Origin: Lithobates sylvaticus
Taxonomy: Eukaryota; Chordata; Amphibia; Anura; Ranidae
DNA length: 64,000 nucleotides
Direction: 5' to 3'
NCBI GenBank assembly: GCA_028564925.1
Contig: CM053034.1
Coordinates: 151,464,052 to 151,528,051, forward strand
This document shows, in pieces, positions 11,800 to 24,415 of the stretch. Every line of letters begins with the position of its first letter. Position 1 is the stretch's first letter. Below the pieces are notes generated by a model. It made no database searches. It was not told the DNA's origin and was given only the letters and a program-made list of their open reading frames with translations. The translations under genes and the position numbers were made by a program.

Positions 11800-12387
11800 T
11801 GTCAGGGAATCAACAGCAGGAGAAGGGCTTTAGGACCCAGCATCTCTGGCAGGAGAAGGAGTTTAGGACCCAGTATCCCTACCAGCAGGTCACATGGGCC
11901 TATATAAGGAAGTCTGCTAGTGTCTGCAGTTGCTGGTTTGTCTTTAGCTCCCCCTGTGTTCCTGTGCCCTGTATTATCTGCTGATCTGATCTCCTGTGTA
12001 CCGACCCGGCTTGTTTTGACCTGCTCTTTCTGATCCTCTGGCTTGACCCTTTGGCTTGCACCTGACTTCTTCCTGCCTGCTCCCAGCATCTGACCCCGGC
12101 CTGGCTATTTGACTCTGCTTATCCTGCTCCCTGTACTAAGACACAGCTTATCTTAGGTCATTCTGATCCTGGACTGTCTCTCTGTAAATGATCCCTGGCC
12201 TGGCTCCCGGCTCCGCTATTCAGTTATTCCACTGGACTCCTGGACATTTTAAGCACGCCTGTCTCCAGCAACCCGGCACCCGTGCTTCTGTGGGCTCCAC
12301 ACCTGCTGTTCCACCTTCAGTGGTGTGCTGCGCTCGGCCGCAAGGGGAGCCCTCCCAGCATCTCAGCCTCCTACCAAGGTACTGACA
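11800..12387 (+). repeat. 3' LTR of the chromovirus
   Basis: This is an uninterrupted 588-bp LTR, TGTCAGGGAATC to GGTACTGACA. It contains a TATATAAG box near 11900, a plausible promoter. A G-rich tract near 11780-11797 precedes it and may be the plus-strand primer site. Confidence 0.9.
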
Positions 12388-12392
12388 AGTAT

Positions 12393-12795
12393 ACACCTGT
12401 ATCTACCCAAACTTTGCTTGTGTTCTCTGATACAGCCATCTGCAGGAGTTAGTGTGTGCTCTGTGCCTCCAGCACAGCACAGTATACACCTGTATCTACC
12501 CATACTTGCTGGTGTTCTCTGATACAGCCATCTGCCAGAGTTAGTGTGTGTGTGTGTTACTGTGTGTGTTCTCTGATACAGCCATCTGCAGGAGTTAGTG
12601 TGTGTTCTGTGCCTCCAGCACAGCACAGTATATACCTGTATCTACCCATATTTTCTGGTGTTCTCTAATACAGCCATATGCAGGAGTTTGTGTGTGTTGT
12701 GTGCCTCCAGCACAGCACAGTATACACCAGTATCTACCCTTATTTGCTGGTGTTCTCTAATACAGCCATCTGCAGGAGTTAGTGGGTGTTGTGTG
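12393..12795 (+). repeat. Tandem repeat of about 91 bp in hAT-1 leader, second block
   Basis: This continues the array seen at 4180-4508. About four units share the CATCTGCAGGAGTTAGTG core, one with an expanded GTGTGTGT stretch near 12545-12570. The block is cut at 12803 by the second hAT-type element. A remnant of the same unit resumes at 15464. Confidence 0.85.
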
Positions 12796-12939
12796 CCTCC
12801 AGCCAGGGCCGGTGCTAGACTATTTTGCACCCTAGGCGAGACCAGCTACTTGCGCCCCCCCAAAAAAAAAATCTAAAATCAATCTAAATCTAAAAGGAAT
12901 TCAATAATTTTAGCATCAGAACTCCTGGAAGAGTTGGAG

Positions 12940-14755
12940 GGATGGAGTCAGGTGGACAGGAGGGGGGTGCAGCCAGGTGGAGGGATGAGCCAGGTGGACA
13001 GGAGGAGGGTGCAGCCAGGTGGAGAGATGGAGTCAGGTGGAAGGATGGAGTCAGGTGGAGGGATGAGCCAGGTGGACAGGAGGGAGGGTGCAGCCTAGTG
13101 GAGGGATGGAGTCAGGTGGACAGTAGGGGGTGCAGCCAGGTGGAGGGATGAGCCAGGTGGATAGGAGGGGGGTGCAGCCAGGTGGAGGGATGAGCAAGGT
13201 GGAGGGATGAGCCAGTTGGACAGGAGGGGGGTGCAGCCAGGTGGAGGAATGAGCCAGGTGGACAGGAGGGGGTGCAGCCAGGTGGAGGGGTAAGCCAGGT
13301 GGAGGGATGAGCCAGGTGGAGGGATGAGCCAGTTGGACAGGAGGGGGGTGCAGCCAGGTGGAGGAATGAGCCAGGTGGACAGGAGGGGTGCAGCCAGGTG
13401 GAGGGGTGAGCCAGGTGGAGGGATGAGCCAGGTTGACAGGAGGGGGGGTGCAGCCAGGTGGAGGGATGAGCCAGGTGGACAGGAGGGGGGTGCAGCCAGG
13501 TGGAGGGATGGAGTCAGGAGGAGGGATGAGCCAGGTGGACAGGAGGGGGGTGCAGCCAGGTGGAGGGATGGAGTCAGGAGGAGGGATGAGCCAGGTGCAG
13601 CCAGGTGGAGGGATGAGCCAGGTGGAGGGATGGAGTCAGGAGGAGGGATGAGCCAGGCGGACAGGAGGGGGTGCAGCCAGGTGGAGGGATGAGCCAGGTG
13701 AAGGGATGGAGTCAGGAGGAGGGATGAGCCAGGTGGACAGGAGGAGGTGCAGCCAGGTGGAGGGATGAGCCAGGTGGACAGGAGGGGGGGTGCAGCCAGG
13801 TGGAGGGATGAGCCAGGTGGAGGGATGAGCCAGGTAGACAGGAGGGGGTGCAGCCAGGTGGAGGAATGAGCCAGGTGGACAGGAGGGGGTGCAGCCAGGT
13901 GGAGGAATGAAATGAGCCAGGTGGAGGGATGAGCCAGGTTGACAGGAGGGGGGTGCAGCCAGGTGGAGGGATGAGCCAGGTGGACAGGGGGGGGGTGCAG
14001 CCAGGTGGCGGGATGGAGTCAGGAGGAGGGATGAGCCAGGTGGACAGGAGGGGGCTGGGTGCAGCCAGGTTAAGGGATGAGCCAGGTGGAGGGATGGAGT
14101 CAGGAGGAGGGATGAGCCAGGCGGACAGGAGGGGGTGCAGCCAGGTGGAGGGATGAGCCAGGTGGACAGGAGGGGGTGAGCAGCCAGGTGGAGGGATGAG
14201 CCAGGTGGACAGGAGGGGGGGGGGTGCAGCCAGGTGGAGGGATGAGCCAGGTATAGGGATGAGCCAGGTGGACAGGAGGGGGGGGGGGTGCAGCCAGGTG
14301 GAGAGATGGAGTCAGGTGGAAGGATGGAGTCAGGTGGAGGGATGAGCCAGGTGGACAGGAGGGGGGTGCAGCCAGGTGGAGGAATGAGCCAGGTGGACAG
14401 GAGGGGGTGCAGCCAGGTGGAGGGATGAGTCAGGTGGAGGGATGAACCAGGTGGAGGGATGAGCCAGGTGGAGGGATGAGCCAGGTGGAGGGGTGAGCCA
14501 GGTGGAGGGATGAGCCAGGTGGAGCCAGGTGGAGGGATGAGCCAGGTGGACAGGAGGGGGTGCAGCCAGGTGGAGGGATGAGCCAGGTGGAGGGATGCAG
14601 CCAGGTGGAGGGATGAGCCAGGAGGAGGGGTGAGCCAGGTGGACAGGAGGGGGTGCAGCCAGGTGGAGGGATGAACCAGGTGGAGGGATGGAGTCAGGAG
14701 GGGGGTGCCAGGTGGACAGGAGGGGGGATGCAGCCAGGTGGAGGGGACAGGAGGG
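12940..14755. repeat. G-rich minisatellite of about 41 bp units and shorter variants
   Basis: About 1.8 kb is built from modules GGTGGACAGGAGGGGGTGCA, GCCAGGTGGAGGGATGAGCC and ATGGAGTCAGGAGGAGG in varying order. G runs of 4 to 9 recur in every unit. Stop codons are rare in several frames on both strands, so long apparent reading frames here are artefacts of composition. The array may form G-quadruplex structures; that is inference. Confidence 0.9.
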
Positions 14756-14759
14756 GGTG

Positions 14760-15400
14760 GGGCACTCATTCCCAGCACTTCCCCCACCCCCTGACATGTT
14801 CTTACCTTGGGGCACTTCTTTCCAGCTCCCTCCACATGTCAGGCAGCGGGCGTCGGTTGTTGTCACCAGTCCCAGGATCCTGCATGGGGAACCTCCTCCA
14901 GCTCCTCCCCTTTTAGATCAGCTGATCATTCGGTTCCACCCCCGGGCTCCGGCGGCCGCGGAGAGGCTGGTTAAGCAGGGCGGGCTGCAGGAGCAGCTTT
15001 GCTTAGGATCCTCCAGCTCCAGAACAAGTCCGGGCCTGGGTGGATCCATCCTGACAAAAATGCTGCCCGCCCTGCTCCTCCAATGGCTGCACATCACCAA
15101 GGGAGGGGGGCGGGCAGAGAGCTGTAACCCACAGATGCTGCTGGACATCAGCATGGTCGCCTTTGGCTCAGGGAAATGGGGGGGGGCATTTACACTGACA
15201 CACAGAGAGCGCCCTGGGGGTTGCTGGACTGGACACATCATTACTGGCTCGCTGCAGAGCAGAGAGGCAGAGAGGGGGGATTACTGTCTGTGAACACATT
15301 ACACATCAACGGAAAGCCAGAGGGGGGGGCGGCGGCGCTGCTTGACATGGCAGGATAATTACAAGGACAGACTGCAGGACTAAAGTAACCAGCGGCCGGG
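14760..15400. other. GC-rich interior of the second hAT-type element, no gene
   Basis: This is a GC-rich segment between the minisatellite and the right terminus. Open frames exist on both strands but none shows a recognisable domain. I see no promoter or RNA gene. It may be captured host DNA, which such elements often carry; I have no direct evidence of its origin. Confidence 0.45.
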
Positions 15401-18400
15401 CGCCCTAGGCGGCTGTGCGCCCTAGGCGGTCGCCTAGTCCGCCTAGTGGTAGCACCGGCCCTGCCTCCAGCACAATATACACTACCCAATTGCTGGTTTT
15501 CCCATCTCCCTGCAGGCCATTACAATGTCTGGAAGGCCAATAAGGAGAGGCAGACAGTCACGAGCCAATAAAAGAGGGCAAGCAGGCTGTGTCTGGAGAC
15601 AAAAGTGCTGGTCGTGGACGCGGTGCATCGTCATCAGCATGTGGCCATGGGACACGCTTGTCCTTATTTTCGGCAGCTGGATGTGTTGAGCCACATCATG
15701 CCGAAGACTTGGTAGAGTGGATGACCAAGCCCTCCTCATCCTCCTCATCCTCTCTCACCCAGGCTCAGGGTACTGGCAAAGCAGCTGCCAACGTGTCCTC
15801 TTCCCTCGTCTCAATGTCATCAGTCACTCCTTCCCTAGACCCACCATGTCCTCCAGAGGAGTCCCCCGAACTGTTTGACCACAGTGTTGGGGACATGCTC
15901 CAGGAGGATGCCCAGCGTTTTGAAGGCTCTGATGATGATACCCAGCTAGAGGAAGGCAGTAGCGTGAGCGCAGAGAGAGGGGATGCTCAAGGACAGCAAT
16001 CTGGCAGTCATGTTCCACCAGCTGCAGCATACTGCCAGGTTTGCTCCAGTGGTGAAGAGGGAGGGGATGATGAGGTCACTGACTCCACGTGTGTGCCTGA
16101 TAGGAGAGAGGAGGAGGCCCATCTCTAACGAGGCAGGATGCCCTCCGGGGGCCAGCTTAAGGGCAGCACACCGACTGAAGCACACCGCATAGCTCTGCCT
16201 GCGCAGGGCACTGCCTCTGCGCGTTATTACAAAAGTTCTTTGGTGTGGGCCTTTTTTTGAGACAAGTGCATCAGATCGTCTGATGCTATTTGCCACATAT
16301 GTCTCAAGCATATCTCGCATGACCAAAACATCAGCCGCTTGGGCACCACAAGCATGACCAGACATATGTTGACCTGCCATGCAGCTCGTTGGCAAGTGTA
16401 CCTTAAAGACCCACACCAAAGAACAAAGCGGACCTCTCCTTGCTCCTCATCAGCTGGGATCTCCAACCCCACTATACCTTCAGTCCTCTCTGAAAGCTGC
16501 ACTGAGAGGAATAAAGGTGTAGAATTAGGTGTGTCACAGCCAACTACTTGCGGGCACTCTGCTAGCAGTACACCAACGCCCGATTGTACCAGGCAAATTT
16601 CCCTGCCCCAGCCAAGTACTTGCGGGCACTCTGCTAGCAGTACACCAACATCCGATTGTACCAGGCAAATTTCCCTGCCCCAACTGCTGGACCATCGAAA
16701 GAAGTTCACTCCCAGCCATCAACATGCCCAGCGGTTGAATGCTAGCTTGGCTAAATTTCTAGCACTTCAACTGTTGCCTTTTCAGTTGGTAGACTCGGCC
16801 CCCTTCCGTGAGTTTGTGCAATGTGCGGTTCCTCAGTGGCAGGTTCCCAAACACGTAAGGCGATTCCGGCTCTCTACCGGCATGTGGAATGCAATGTCCA
16901 TGCCTCGCTGGACAGGGCGGTCAGCGGTAAGGTGCATATTACCGCTGACTCATGGTCCAGCAGGCATGGACAAGGACGTTACCTATCTTTCACGGCCCAT
17001 TGGGTCACTCTTTTGGCAGCTGGGAAGGATGCAGGACAAGGTGCAGTAGTGTTGGAGGTTGTTCCGCCACCACACCTCCAAAATGCTACTACTGGTTGTG
17101 ACACACCTCTCTCCTCCACCCCTCCTCTTCTTCTTCCTCCATGGCCTCTTCCTGTCCTTTGTCCTCGGAAACAGCGGTCCTCCATAGGCGTTCAAGGGGC
17201 TACACCAGGAATGGTGGTTTGTGACAATGGCACCAACCTCCTCTCTGCCCTGCGACAGGGACAACTGACCCATGTGCCCTGTATGGCTCACGTTCTTAAC
17301 CTGGTGGTGCAGCAGTTCTTGGGCAGGTACCCAGGCTTACAGGATGTCCTGAGACAGGCCAGGAAAGTCTGTGTGCATTTCCTCCGATCATATAATGCCA
17401 GTGCTCGGCTGGCTGAGCTGCAAAAGAAGTTGAACCTGCCCAAGAACCGCCTTATATGTGACATGCCCACCAGGTGGAACTCAACGTTGGCCATGCTGCA
17501 GCGACTGCACATGCAGCAGAGGGCCATCAATGAGTACCTATGCGACTATGGCACCAGGACAGGGTCAGGGGAGCTCAGATTTTTTTCACCACGCCAGTGG
17601 AGCATGATCAGGGTTGCATGCACTGTCCTGTCACCATTTGAGGAGGCCACGAGGATGGTGAGCAGTGACAGTGCATGCATCAGTGACACTGTACCTCTTG
17701 TCAACCTGTTGGAGCATACGCTGCGTGGAATAATGGACAGGGCACTTGAGGCAGAACAGAGGCAGGAAGAGGAGGACTTCCTTGCCTCTCAAGGCTCCCT
17801 TTATCCAGACAGTGTTCCTTCTGTCCCACCCATCACACAGGAAGAGGATGAGGAAGAGGAGGAGGAGGAGGAGGAGGATTGTGTCAGCATGGAGGTGGAG
17901 CCTAGCACTCAGCATCAGCAGCAGCAGTCTTTTAGGGATGATTTACAGTCCCAAGAAACTGGTGGACTTGTACGTGGCTGGGAGGAGGTGGCTGCGGATC
18001 ATGTCGTCCTTAGTGACCCAGAGGACTCCGGACCGAATGCCTCAGCTAACCTATGCTGCATGGCCTCCCTGATCCTGCAATGCCTGCGGAAGGATCCTCG
18101 TATTCTTCGGATTAAGGAGAGGGACCATTACTGCCTGGCCACTCTCCTTGATCCACGGTACAAGGGTAAGGTTGCGGACCTTATCTTGCTATCGCAGAGG
18201 GAACAGAGGATGAGACATCTCCGGGAGGCCTTGCAGAAAGGTCTGTGCAACGCGTTCCCAGAGACTGGGAGGTTACAAACTCCTGGTCCTGGACAACGAG
18301 TTGCTGACCAACAACCATCGCCAGCATCTGACATACATGGTGCAGGAATACCTAGGGGGAAGGTCAGACTTGGACACCTTTCCCACCGAAAATCCTCTGG

Positions 18401-18725
18401 CTTACTGGGTCTTGAGGATGGATCACTTGCCAGAGCTTGCACAGTATGCAATTGAGCTACTGGCCTGTCCTGCATCCAGCGTTCTTTCAGAATGCACATT
18501 CAGTGCTGCTGGAGGCTTTGTCACCGATCACAGGGTGCGCCTGTCCACCAACTCGGTTGATCGACTGACTTTCATAAAGATGAATCAGGTACTTCCGGTT
18601 CCGGCGCCACATGGGACGGTCGTAGTTAGGCAGCGCTCCCGCCGTTCGCCACGAAAAGCCAGCAAAAAACCTGCTAACAGCACCGGGGAGGACCCCCACT
18701 CACCTCCGCTACCTCCGCAGACCCC

Positions 18726-19760
18726 ATGGACAGGTTCGTGGAACGCTCGTACTCCCGGGCGGTCACCTCGCCGACCCCCCCCGCGGGAGACATAACTCCG
18801 GGCCTAGCCAACATGGCGGCCGCCACCCCCGCCACCTCCGCAACGGCCTCTCCTCCGCCACAGGCCCCAGACGCCCAGACACATAATCCCGCAGCACCTG
18901 CAGGCATAGCACAGGAGGTAGTAGCCCTCCTGGGGCCCACTCTGGCGGCCACTGTAGATGCCGCAGTACACAGGGGACTGGAACAGCTACACGTGGAGCT
19001 GCAGGCCCAGGGACACAGAATAACCCAGACAGAGGAGAGAATCTCCCTCCTGGAAGATGACACAACGGCACAATCTGCATTACTGGCACGTATAACAGCA
19101 GAAAATAGGGAGCTATGGGAAAAACTGGACAGTTTGGAAAATCGCTCTAGGAGAAATAACCTCCGCATAGTAGGCCTCCCTGAGACTGTACCCAATAACA
19201 AACTAGCCAACATATGTGCTAAATTGATCCCAGAACAGCTAGGCCTGCGCATACCCTGCATAGTGGAGAGAGCCCATCGCATTGGCCAACAAGCAGACAA
19301 CAGGCCCAAACCCAGACAAGTTATAGTCAGGTACCTAAACTACGCTGACAAGGAGGCCATCATGCAAACATTTCGCCGCACACGCTCCTTGACAATAGAT
19401 GGGGCTAAGTTGCTACTTTTTGCTGACTACTCCATTGAGGTGATGAGACAACGAAAGGCCTTTTCCCCAATATGCTCAACACTACATCACAACCAAGTGA
19501 AATTCTCCCTAGCATACCCTGCAGTGCTCCGCATCCAAACACGATCAGGAGAACAACTGACATTCACCTCACCCGAGGACGCTGAAAGGTACCTTGACTC
19601 TACAGGCAATGAAATGGAACATACTGGATCCACCAGGGAATACCCGACACAGCCCATCACCCCCCTCTCTACTCCGCGCAAGCAGCAACCTAGCCCCAAC
19701 AAGCCTCCTTACAAACGGAGTCGCTTCACCCAACACCTGGATCGCTCAGGAAACCGCTGA
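18726..19760 (+). CDS. L1-Tx1 ORF1 protein, 344 aa
   Basis: This is the RNA-binding chaperone of an L1-type element, which coats the element RNA. The N-terminal 90 residues are Ala/Pro-rich and disordered. A coiled coil follows at about residues 90-140 (QTEERISLLEDDTTAQSALL, ENRELWEKLDSLENRSRRNN). An RRM-like domain begins at NLRIVGLPE, and a C-terminal domain holds RPKPRQVIVRYLNYADKEAI. This is the order of vertebrate L1 ORF1p. The first ATG after the leader was chosen. It is open throughout. Confidence 0.9.
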   Translation: MDRFVERSYSRAVTSPTPPAGDITPGLANMAAATPATSATASPPPQAPDAQTHNPAAPAGIAQEVVALLGPTLAATVDAAVHRGLEQLHVELQAQGHRITQTEERISLLEDDTTAQSALLARITAENRELWEKLDSLENRSRRNNLRIVGLPETVPNNKLANICAKLIPEQLGLRIPCIVERAHRIGQQADNRPKPRQVIVRYLNYADKEAIMQTFRRTRSLTIDGAKLLLFADYSIEVMRQRKAFSPICSTLHHNQVKFSLAYPAVLRIQTRSGEQLTFTSPEDAERYLDSTGNEMEHTGSTREYPTQPITPLSTPRKQQPSPNKPPYKRSRFTQHLDRSGNR

Positions 19761-20573
19761 AGTGGACCACCACCATCAGGCTCCTCTCAGGCACAGTATG
19801 AGTAGTATCACTTTATTTCTCATGCACATTGTTACCCCCAAGCGGGGATTTCCTATGAGGCGGGCATGAGGCACTTTATTTTTTCTCCCATCCCAGCCGT
19901 GAACGACTCTCCCCTGGGTCAAAAAGGCTGGACCCCCTCACTTGCAGCCATGACACGTGGCATAAAACCACAGCTGGGCCCACCTGGTCCCAATGGTATT
20001 GAACCAGGCCTAAAAGCTTGAAAGACTGCCTGCACCAGGTGCATAATAGCGAGCAACATGATACGCTCCTTTACAGTTATATTTCGATTCCAATCCCTAG
20101 TTGCTCTTTTTCTCCACCCTGGACAATGTTGTTTTATATGTATACCTACTATTAACTACATGTCTCTGCTCCTCACCTCCCCCCCCTACCCCCCCTCCCT
20201 ACCACCTCTTCCCTTCCCCCCCCTTCCCCCCCCACCCCCCCCTACCCCCCCTTCCTCTGCCCCCCCCCCCCGGTGCCTAATTGCGCACCGGTAATAGGTG
20301 CTGGCGAATGACGGGAACCCCCCCTGTCTGACTTAGCCAAATGTGGAAAAAAGTGAAGTTTTGGATGGTTTATGTTAAGTTATTTTTACAGATTCGTAAT
20401 ATGTTATATCCTCTTTTTTGTTTGGTACTGGTTGCACAAGGTTTAACTATGCTCTACATGCCTTCTATTATAGGGAACGTACAATGTTTGGGTGACCCCT
20501 TGACTGACGAGGCGATGCCCGCACACACCCTAGATATCCTGTTTCCGACACGGATCATTACTAAACGCAGGAC
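19761..20573 (+). other. Spacer between ORF1 and ORF2 with C-rich tract
   Basis: This 813-bp spacer holds no convincing gene. Bases 20166-20272 are nearly pure pyrimidine, with many runs of six or more C. A similar but T-richer tract lies in the spacer of the LINE at 40095-47113. It may be structural in the RNA or relate to ORF2 translation; that is inference. Confidence 0.6.
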
Positions 20574-23500
20574 ATGGCTTCTGCAGTTGACGGGAATCAC
20601 CTAAAGATTGTATCCTGGAACGTCAAGGGACTTCGCTCTCCAAGTAAGCGTATGATGATTCTAAGGCATTTAAAAAGACTGCGGACAGATGTGGCCCTAC
20701 TACAGGAGACACATCTCTCCGCAGAAGATCTGACACGTTTACGTAAATTGTGGGTGGGGACGGTCTATGGTTCACCCGCAGTGGGGCGCAAGGCCGGAGT
20801 GGCTATCTTATTACACAGGAACCTGAAACACAGGGTGAATGACGTCAGGGCAGACCAGTTAGGCCGCAAAATAACGATTCATCTAAATGTGACGGGCAGA
20901 GACATAGCGATCACCAACATATACGCCCCCAACACACCTGATACTACCTTTTACAGGGACATGACAAGCTGGATTCAAGCAGCACCAGAGACCCTACACC
21001 TGGTAGGTGGTGACTTTAACGCAGTAATGTCTAATACGCTGGACCGCACAAGTAATACAACCAGTAGAGACCCAAGCAGGATAGCATTACACCCGCCCCA
21101 GACTATTCTTGCTCAGACTATGACCTCGCTACAACTGACTGACATATGGAGGCTGACACACCCCACAGACCGAGAATACTCCTTCTACTCCCCCCCCACA
21201 ACTCGTTCTCACGAATTGACTATTTTTTCGCGACACCTGCTCTTATGCAGATGCTCCGCAACCCGACAATCCTGGACGCTAGGATCTCTGACCACGGACC
21301 CGTTACAGTAGGCCTGATTGATACACGACCTACCTCCCCTGCCAGAATGTGGCGTTTCCCCTCATATTTGGCAGAAAAAGAAGACTTCCGTAACATGCTA
21401 AACACAGCCTGGTCAGACTATAAATCCACTAATGCCATTCACCTCTCGGACCCGAATTTATTCTGGGAAGCCGGGAAAGCCTTTCTTAGAGGGAAAATTA
21501 TTTCCTATACTGCTCAGTTCAAACGGCAGTCCGCTCAGCGGTACATCAAGGCCAGCGAGGCCTTACAGGCAACACACGAACAACTTACCCTAAATCGCAC
21601 CCCTGACAACATTAAAAGTTGGAGAGAGGCCAAACGCGAGTTTGACTTCTGGTCCGAACAACAAGAACTGGCCAAAGCATCCTACACGACGCTGCACTTC
21701 CACAAATTTGGGAACAAAGCGGGCAAATTACTGGCGAGACTATGCTCGGGAACAAAACGCCCCACATACATCTCGGCACTTCAAAACAAAGATGGGACAC
21801 TACTAACGTCACCCCAAGACATAAATAGAACACTGACAGAATACTATACCGACCTATATTCGGCGGATCCTGACCACCCGATAGAATCGGAAGCCCTTCT
21901 GGCAAAGCTTAAACTCCCCAGAATCCAAGGGGATCTTCTAGACTCCCTCAATGCGCCCATCACCTTGGAGGACGTCCAAGAGACAATTAAATCCTTGGCC
22001 TCCTCCAAGGCACCGGGCCCGGACGGCTACACTGCCGAATTTTACAAGGCCACTAGGGACGCTATCCCAGAAACCCTTACACAGGTCTTCTCAGCCATGT
22101 GGAAAGGGGGTCCTTACCTCCCCACTGGCACCCAGGCACACATCAGACTGATAGGCAAAAAAGACAAAGACCCCACACTCCCAGGATCCTATCGGCCGAT
22201 CTCGCTAATCAATGTCGACGCTAAAATCCTCTCAAAAATAGTAGCATCACGCTTAGCCCAAATACTTCCGTCCTTACTACATACAGCCCAATCCGGATTC
22301 GTTCAGGGTCGCTCTGCCACCCTGAACATACGCAAAGTCCTCATGGCACTTGAATACGCCAAATCAAATCCAAAACAGGAAGTAGCCATAATGTCGTTAG
22401 ACGCCGAAAAGGCCTTCGACAATATTAGCCTCTCCTGGCTGTTCAGGGTAATGTCACACCTTGGCTTCTCGGGCCCAATAATACCCTTTCTCCAACGAAT
22501 GTACGAAGCACCCTCGGCACGTCTAGTTACCCCTGACTTTATCTCTAATACGATCCCCCTGACCAAAGGAACAAGACAGGGATGTCCACTGTCCCCACTC
22601 CTATTCAATATTGCGATAGAACCCCTATCAAGGCTACTTAACTCCCCAGATGGCGTCAGTGGAATCAACATAGGGAACCAGATCCTACGATCAGCCCTTT
22701 TCGCTGACGACATACTCTTGTTCTCCACAGCTCCCCTAACTGACTTTGCCAGACTTAAGGAAATCTTCCACACCTTCCGACAATGCTCAGGGTTACGTAT
22801 AAACTTTGACAAGAGCGAAATACTCTCACTGACAACTGAAGCGACGCCTGACTGGAAACTACACTCACCACTAACAATAGCCACACACCATATAACCTAC
22901 TTGGGAATACGCATTGGCCGCGAACCTTCATCCCTCTACACTTTAAATTTTCCACCATTGATAACTAAGATTGTAAAGGAGTTGGAAGCTTGGGCAGCTC
23001 TCCCCCTCTCGCTCTTTGGGATGCAGACCATTCCACTTTTGCTTAAACACAAGGATGTGAATCTAATTCACAAAGCACTCTCTAGTTTTCTCTGGTCTCG
23101 CAAGAAACCACGAATATCTCTGCAAAAAATGTCTCTCCCCAAGGCGGAAGGGGGGGCGGGCTTGCCCAATATACGTTTTTATAACCTAGCATGTTTACTT
23201 AGACAGGGTCTTGACTGGCTAACTGGCAAATCCAGGTACTCTAACTCTAACCCCAACAAGCTTCCAATCCATCTCAAATCCAATGTGATGGTCAGAGACA
23301 CAATTATAGCTTGGAGGGAAACGCGAAAACTCTTGGGCCTCCCCTCGAGCATTTCTCGCCACCTACCAATCCAAGGGAACCCAATGTTCATCCCATCTAC
23401 TCTTCATGATGTTTTTGTACAGTGGCAAGCTAAAGGTCTCAACAAAATTACCTCACTCTTTCTTACAAGCCCGGGCAGGTTCAAACCCTTCCAAGTCCTG

Positions 23501-24415
23501 GCTAGGGAGTTTTCTCTCCCAGCAACCCATGTCTTCTATTACTATCAACTGGTCAGCTACCTAAGGAACTGTTACAAAAATGGCACCGACCCCCTCCAAA
23601 AGTCCTTTATAGACTCTGTGCTCTCCAGCGGAGACTACTCTATCGCCACCCTTTACTCACACCTCATTTCACACCAGTCGGATAAATATCATCTCCAACC
23701 GGTCCAGAAGTGGGCCGAGGTGTTTGGCGAAGAGAACCTAGCGGAAAAAATCATGGAAGGATACCAACAGATACGCAAACTCACCGTCTCCGAAAACTGG
23801 CGTGAAACGCAATTCAAAATCATGCACAGAGCATATCACCCTTTCCGTACTGATAAAGTTAACCCAACGCAAGAAACCTGCCCATGGTGTGATACTCCAC
23901 GACCTACTCTGCTTCATCGCCTTTGGGAATGCCAGCCCATCTCCACATACTGGGACTCTATACTCCAATACATATACGACATCACCAAAGTGCACATCCC
24001 GAAGGGCCATCTAATCTGCCTCTTCGGACATGCTACCCTATCACCCTCTGAGACGGATAATGCCCCACACCACATTCCCCATTGGGCCCAGCTGTGCCTC
24101 CTAGTGGCACGCAGATCGATCATGCTACAATGGATCAAGACGCCACCGCCAAACCTACAGATGACCAAGAAGGCCCTCCTCTCACTCTTCTACCTCGAAA
24201 GACTGGACACCATAATGTCGAACTTCCAAACTAGCTCACGGTTTTTTGTCAGATGGCGCAAGTTTATGGAGAGTGAACTGTCAGAGGACACTCTAACTGA
24301 CATCATGGAACCGTTTCGATACACCGAATGGTACCTCAAAAGAGAGCTTACCAACTCGTTGGGTAGACTTAAACTTCCCAGCCCACCAGACCCCCTACGT
24401 ACCTCCGATGCATGA
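20574..24415 (+). pseudogene. L1-Tx1 ORF2: endonuclease and reverse transcriptase, one frameshift
   Basis: The protein of about 1,280 aa starts near 20574 (the first clear methionine is encoded at 20574-20576). The APE-type endonuclease holds WNVKGLRSP, LLQETHL and GGDFN near 21008. Reverse transcriptase follows with YRPISLINVD, TRQGCPLSPLLF and FADDILLF near 22698. The C-terminal CPWCDTPRPTLLHRLWEC near 23880-23933 is the Cys-rich tail. The frame changes by one base in the run of eight C at about 21190-21197, splitting the end of the endonuclease (SRIDYFF lies in the second frame). Otherwise it is open, so this may be a single recent loss or a sequencing artefact in a homopolymer. Confidence 0.92.

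Larger units (their letters stand above)
4513..12387 (+). mobile_element. Sushi-type Ty3 chromovirus inside hAT-1 (fossil)
   Basis: This LTR element has LTRs beginning TGT and ending GGTACTGACA, the uninterrupted 3' copy being 588 bp. The flanks TGTAT (4508-4512) and AGTAT (12388-12392) look like a 5-bp target duplication with one later change. The interior encodes gag, protease, reverse transcriptase, RNase H, integrase and a chromodomain in that order. That set, with a gag resembling PEG10/Sushi-ichi, marks a vertebrate chromovirus. It is broken, with roughly three breaks in gag-pol, and its 5' LTR carries a foldback insertion and has lost about 0.3 kb. By eye the LTRs differ at about 2-4 positions per hundred, so it is younger than hAT-1 but not recent. 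Confidence 0.92.
12804..15463. mobile_element. Second hAT-type non-autonomous element, minisatellite-filled
   Basis: The termini are CAGGGCCGGTGCTA and TAGCACCGGCCCTG, a perfect 14-bp inverted repeat. CCTCCAGC is duplicated at 12796-12803 and 15464-15471, which is an 8-bp hAT signature. Subterminal CCTAGGCG motifs occur near both ends. Most of the interior is the minisatellite at 12940-14755. The rest (14760-15360) is GC-rich unique sequence with no convincing gene. It has no transposase, so it must have been moved in trans. Confidence 0.88.

Noticed and set aside
13636-14835. A 399-codon minus-strand frame rich in Pro, His, Leu and Ser, and several plus-strand Gly/Gln-rich frames
   Set aside because: They lie wholly within the G-rich minisatellite. 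The 41-bp-type units lack stops in several frames on both strands, so the frames are open by composition.
16227-16709. Minus-strand 160-codon frame across the hAT-1 BED region
   Set aside because: It is antisense to the hAT transposase and includes a short direct duplication (near 16550 and 16620) that repeats residues. It has no domain of its own.
22303-22884. A 193-codon minus-strand frame inside LINE ORF2
   Set aside because: It is antisense to the conserved reverse transcriptase and mirrors its codons. No independent domain is visible.
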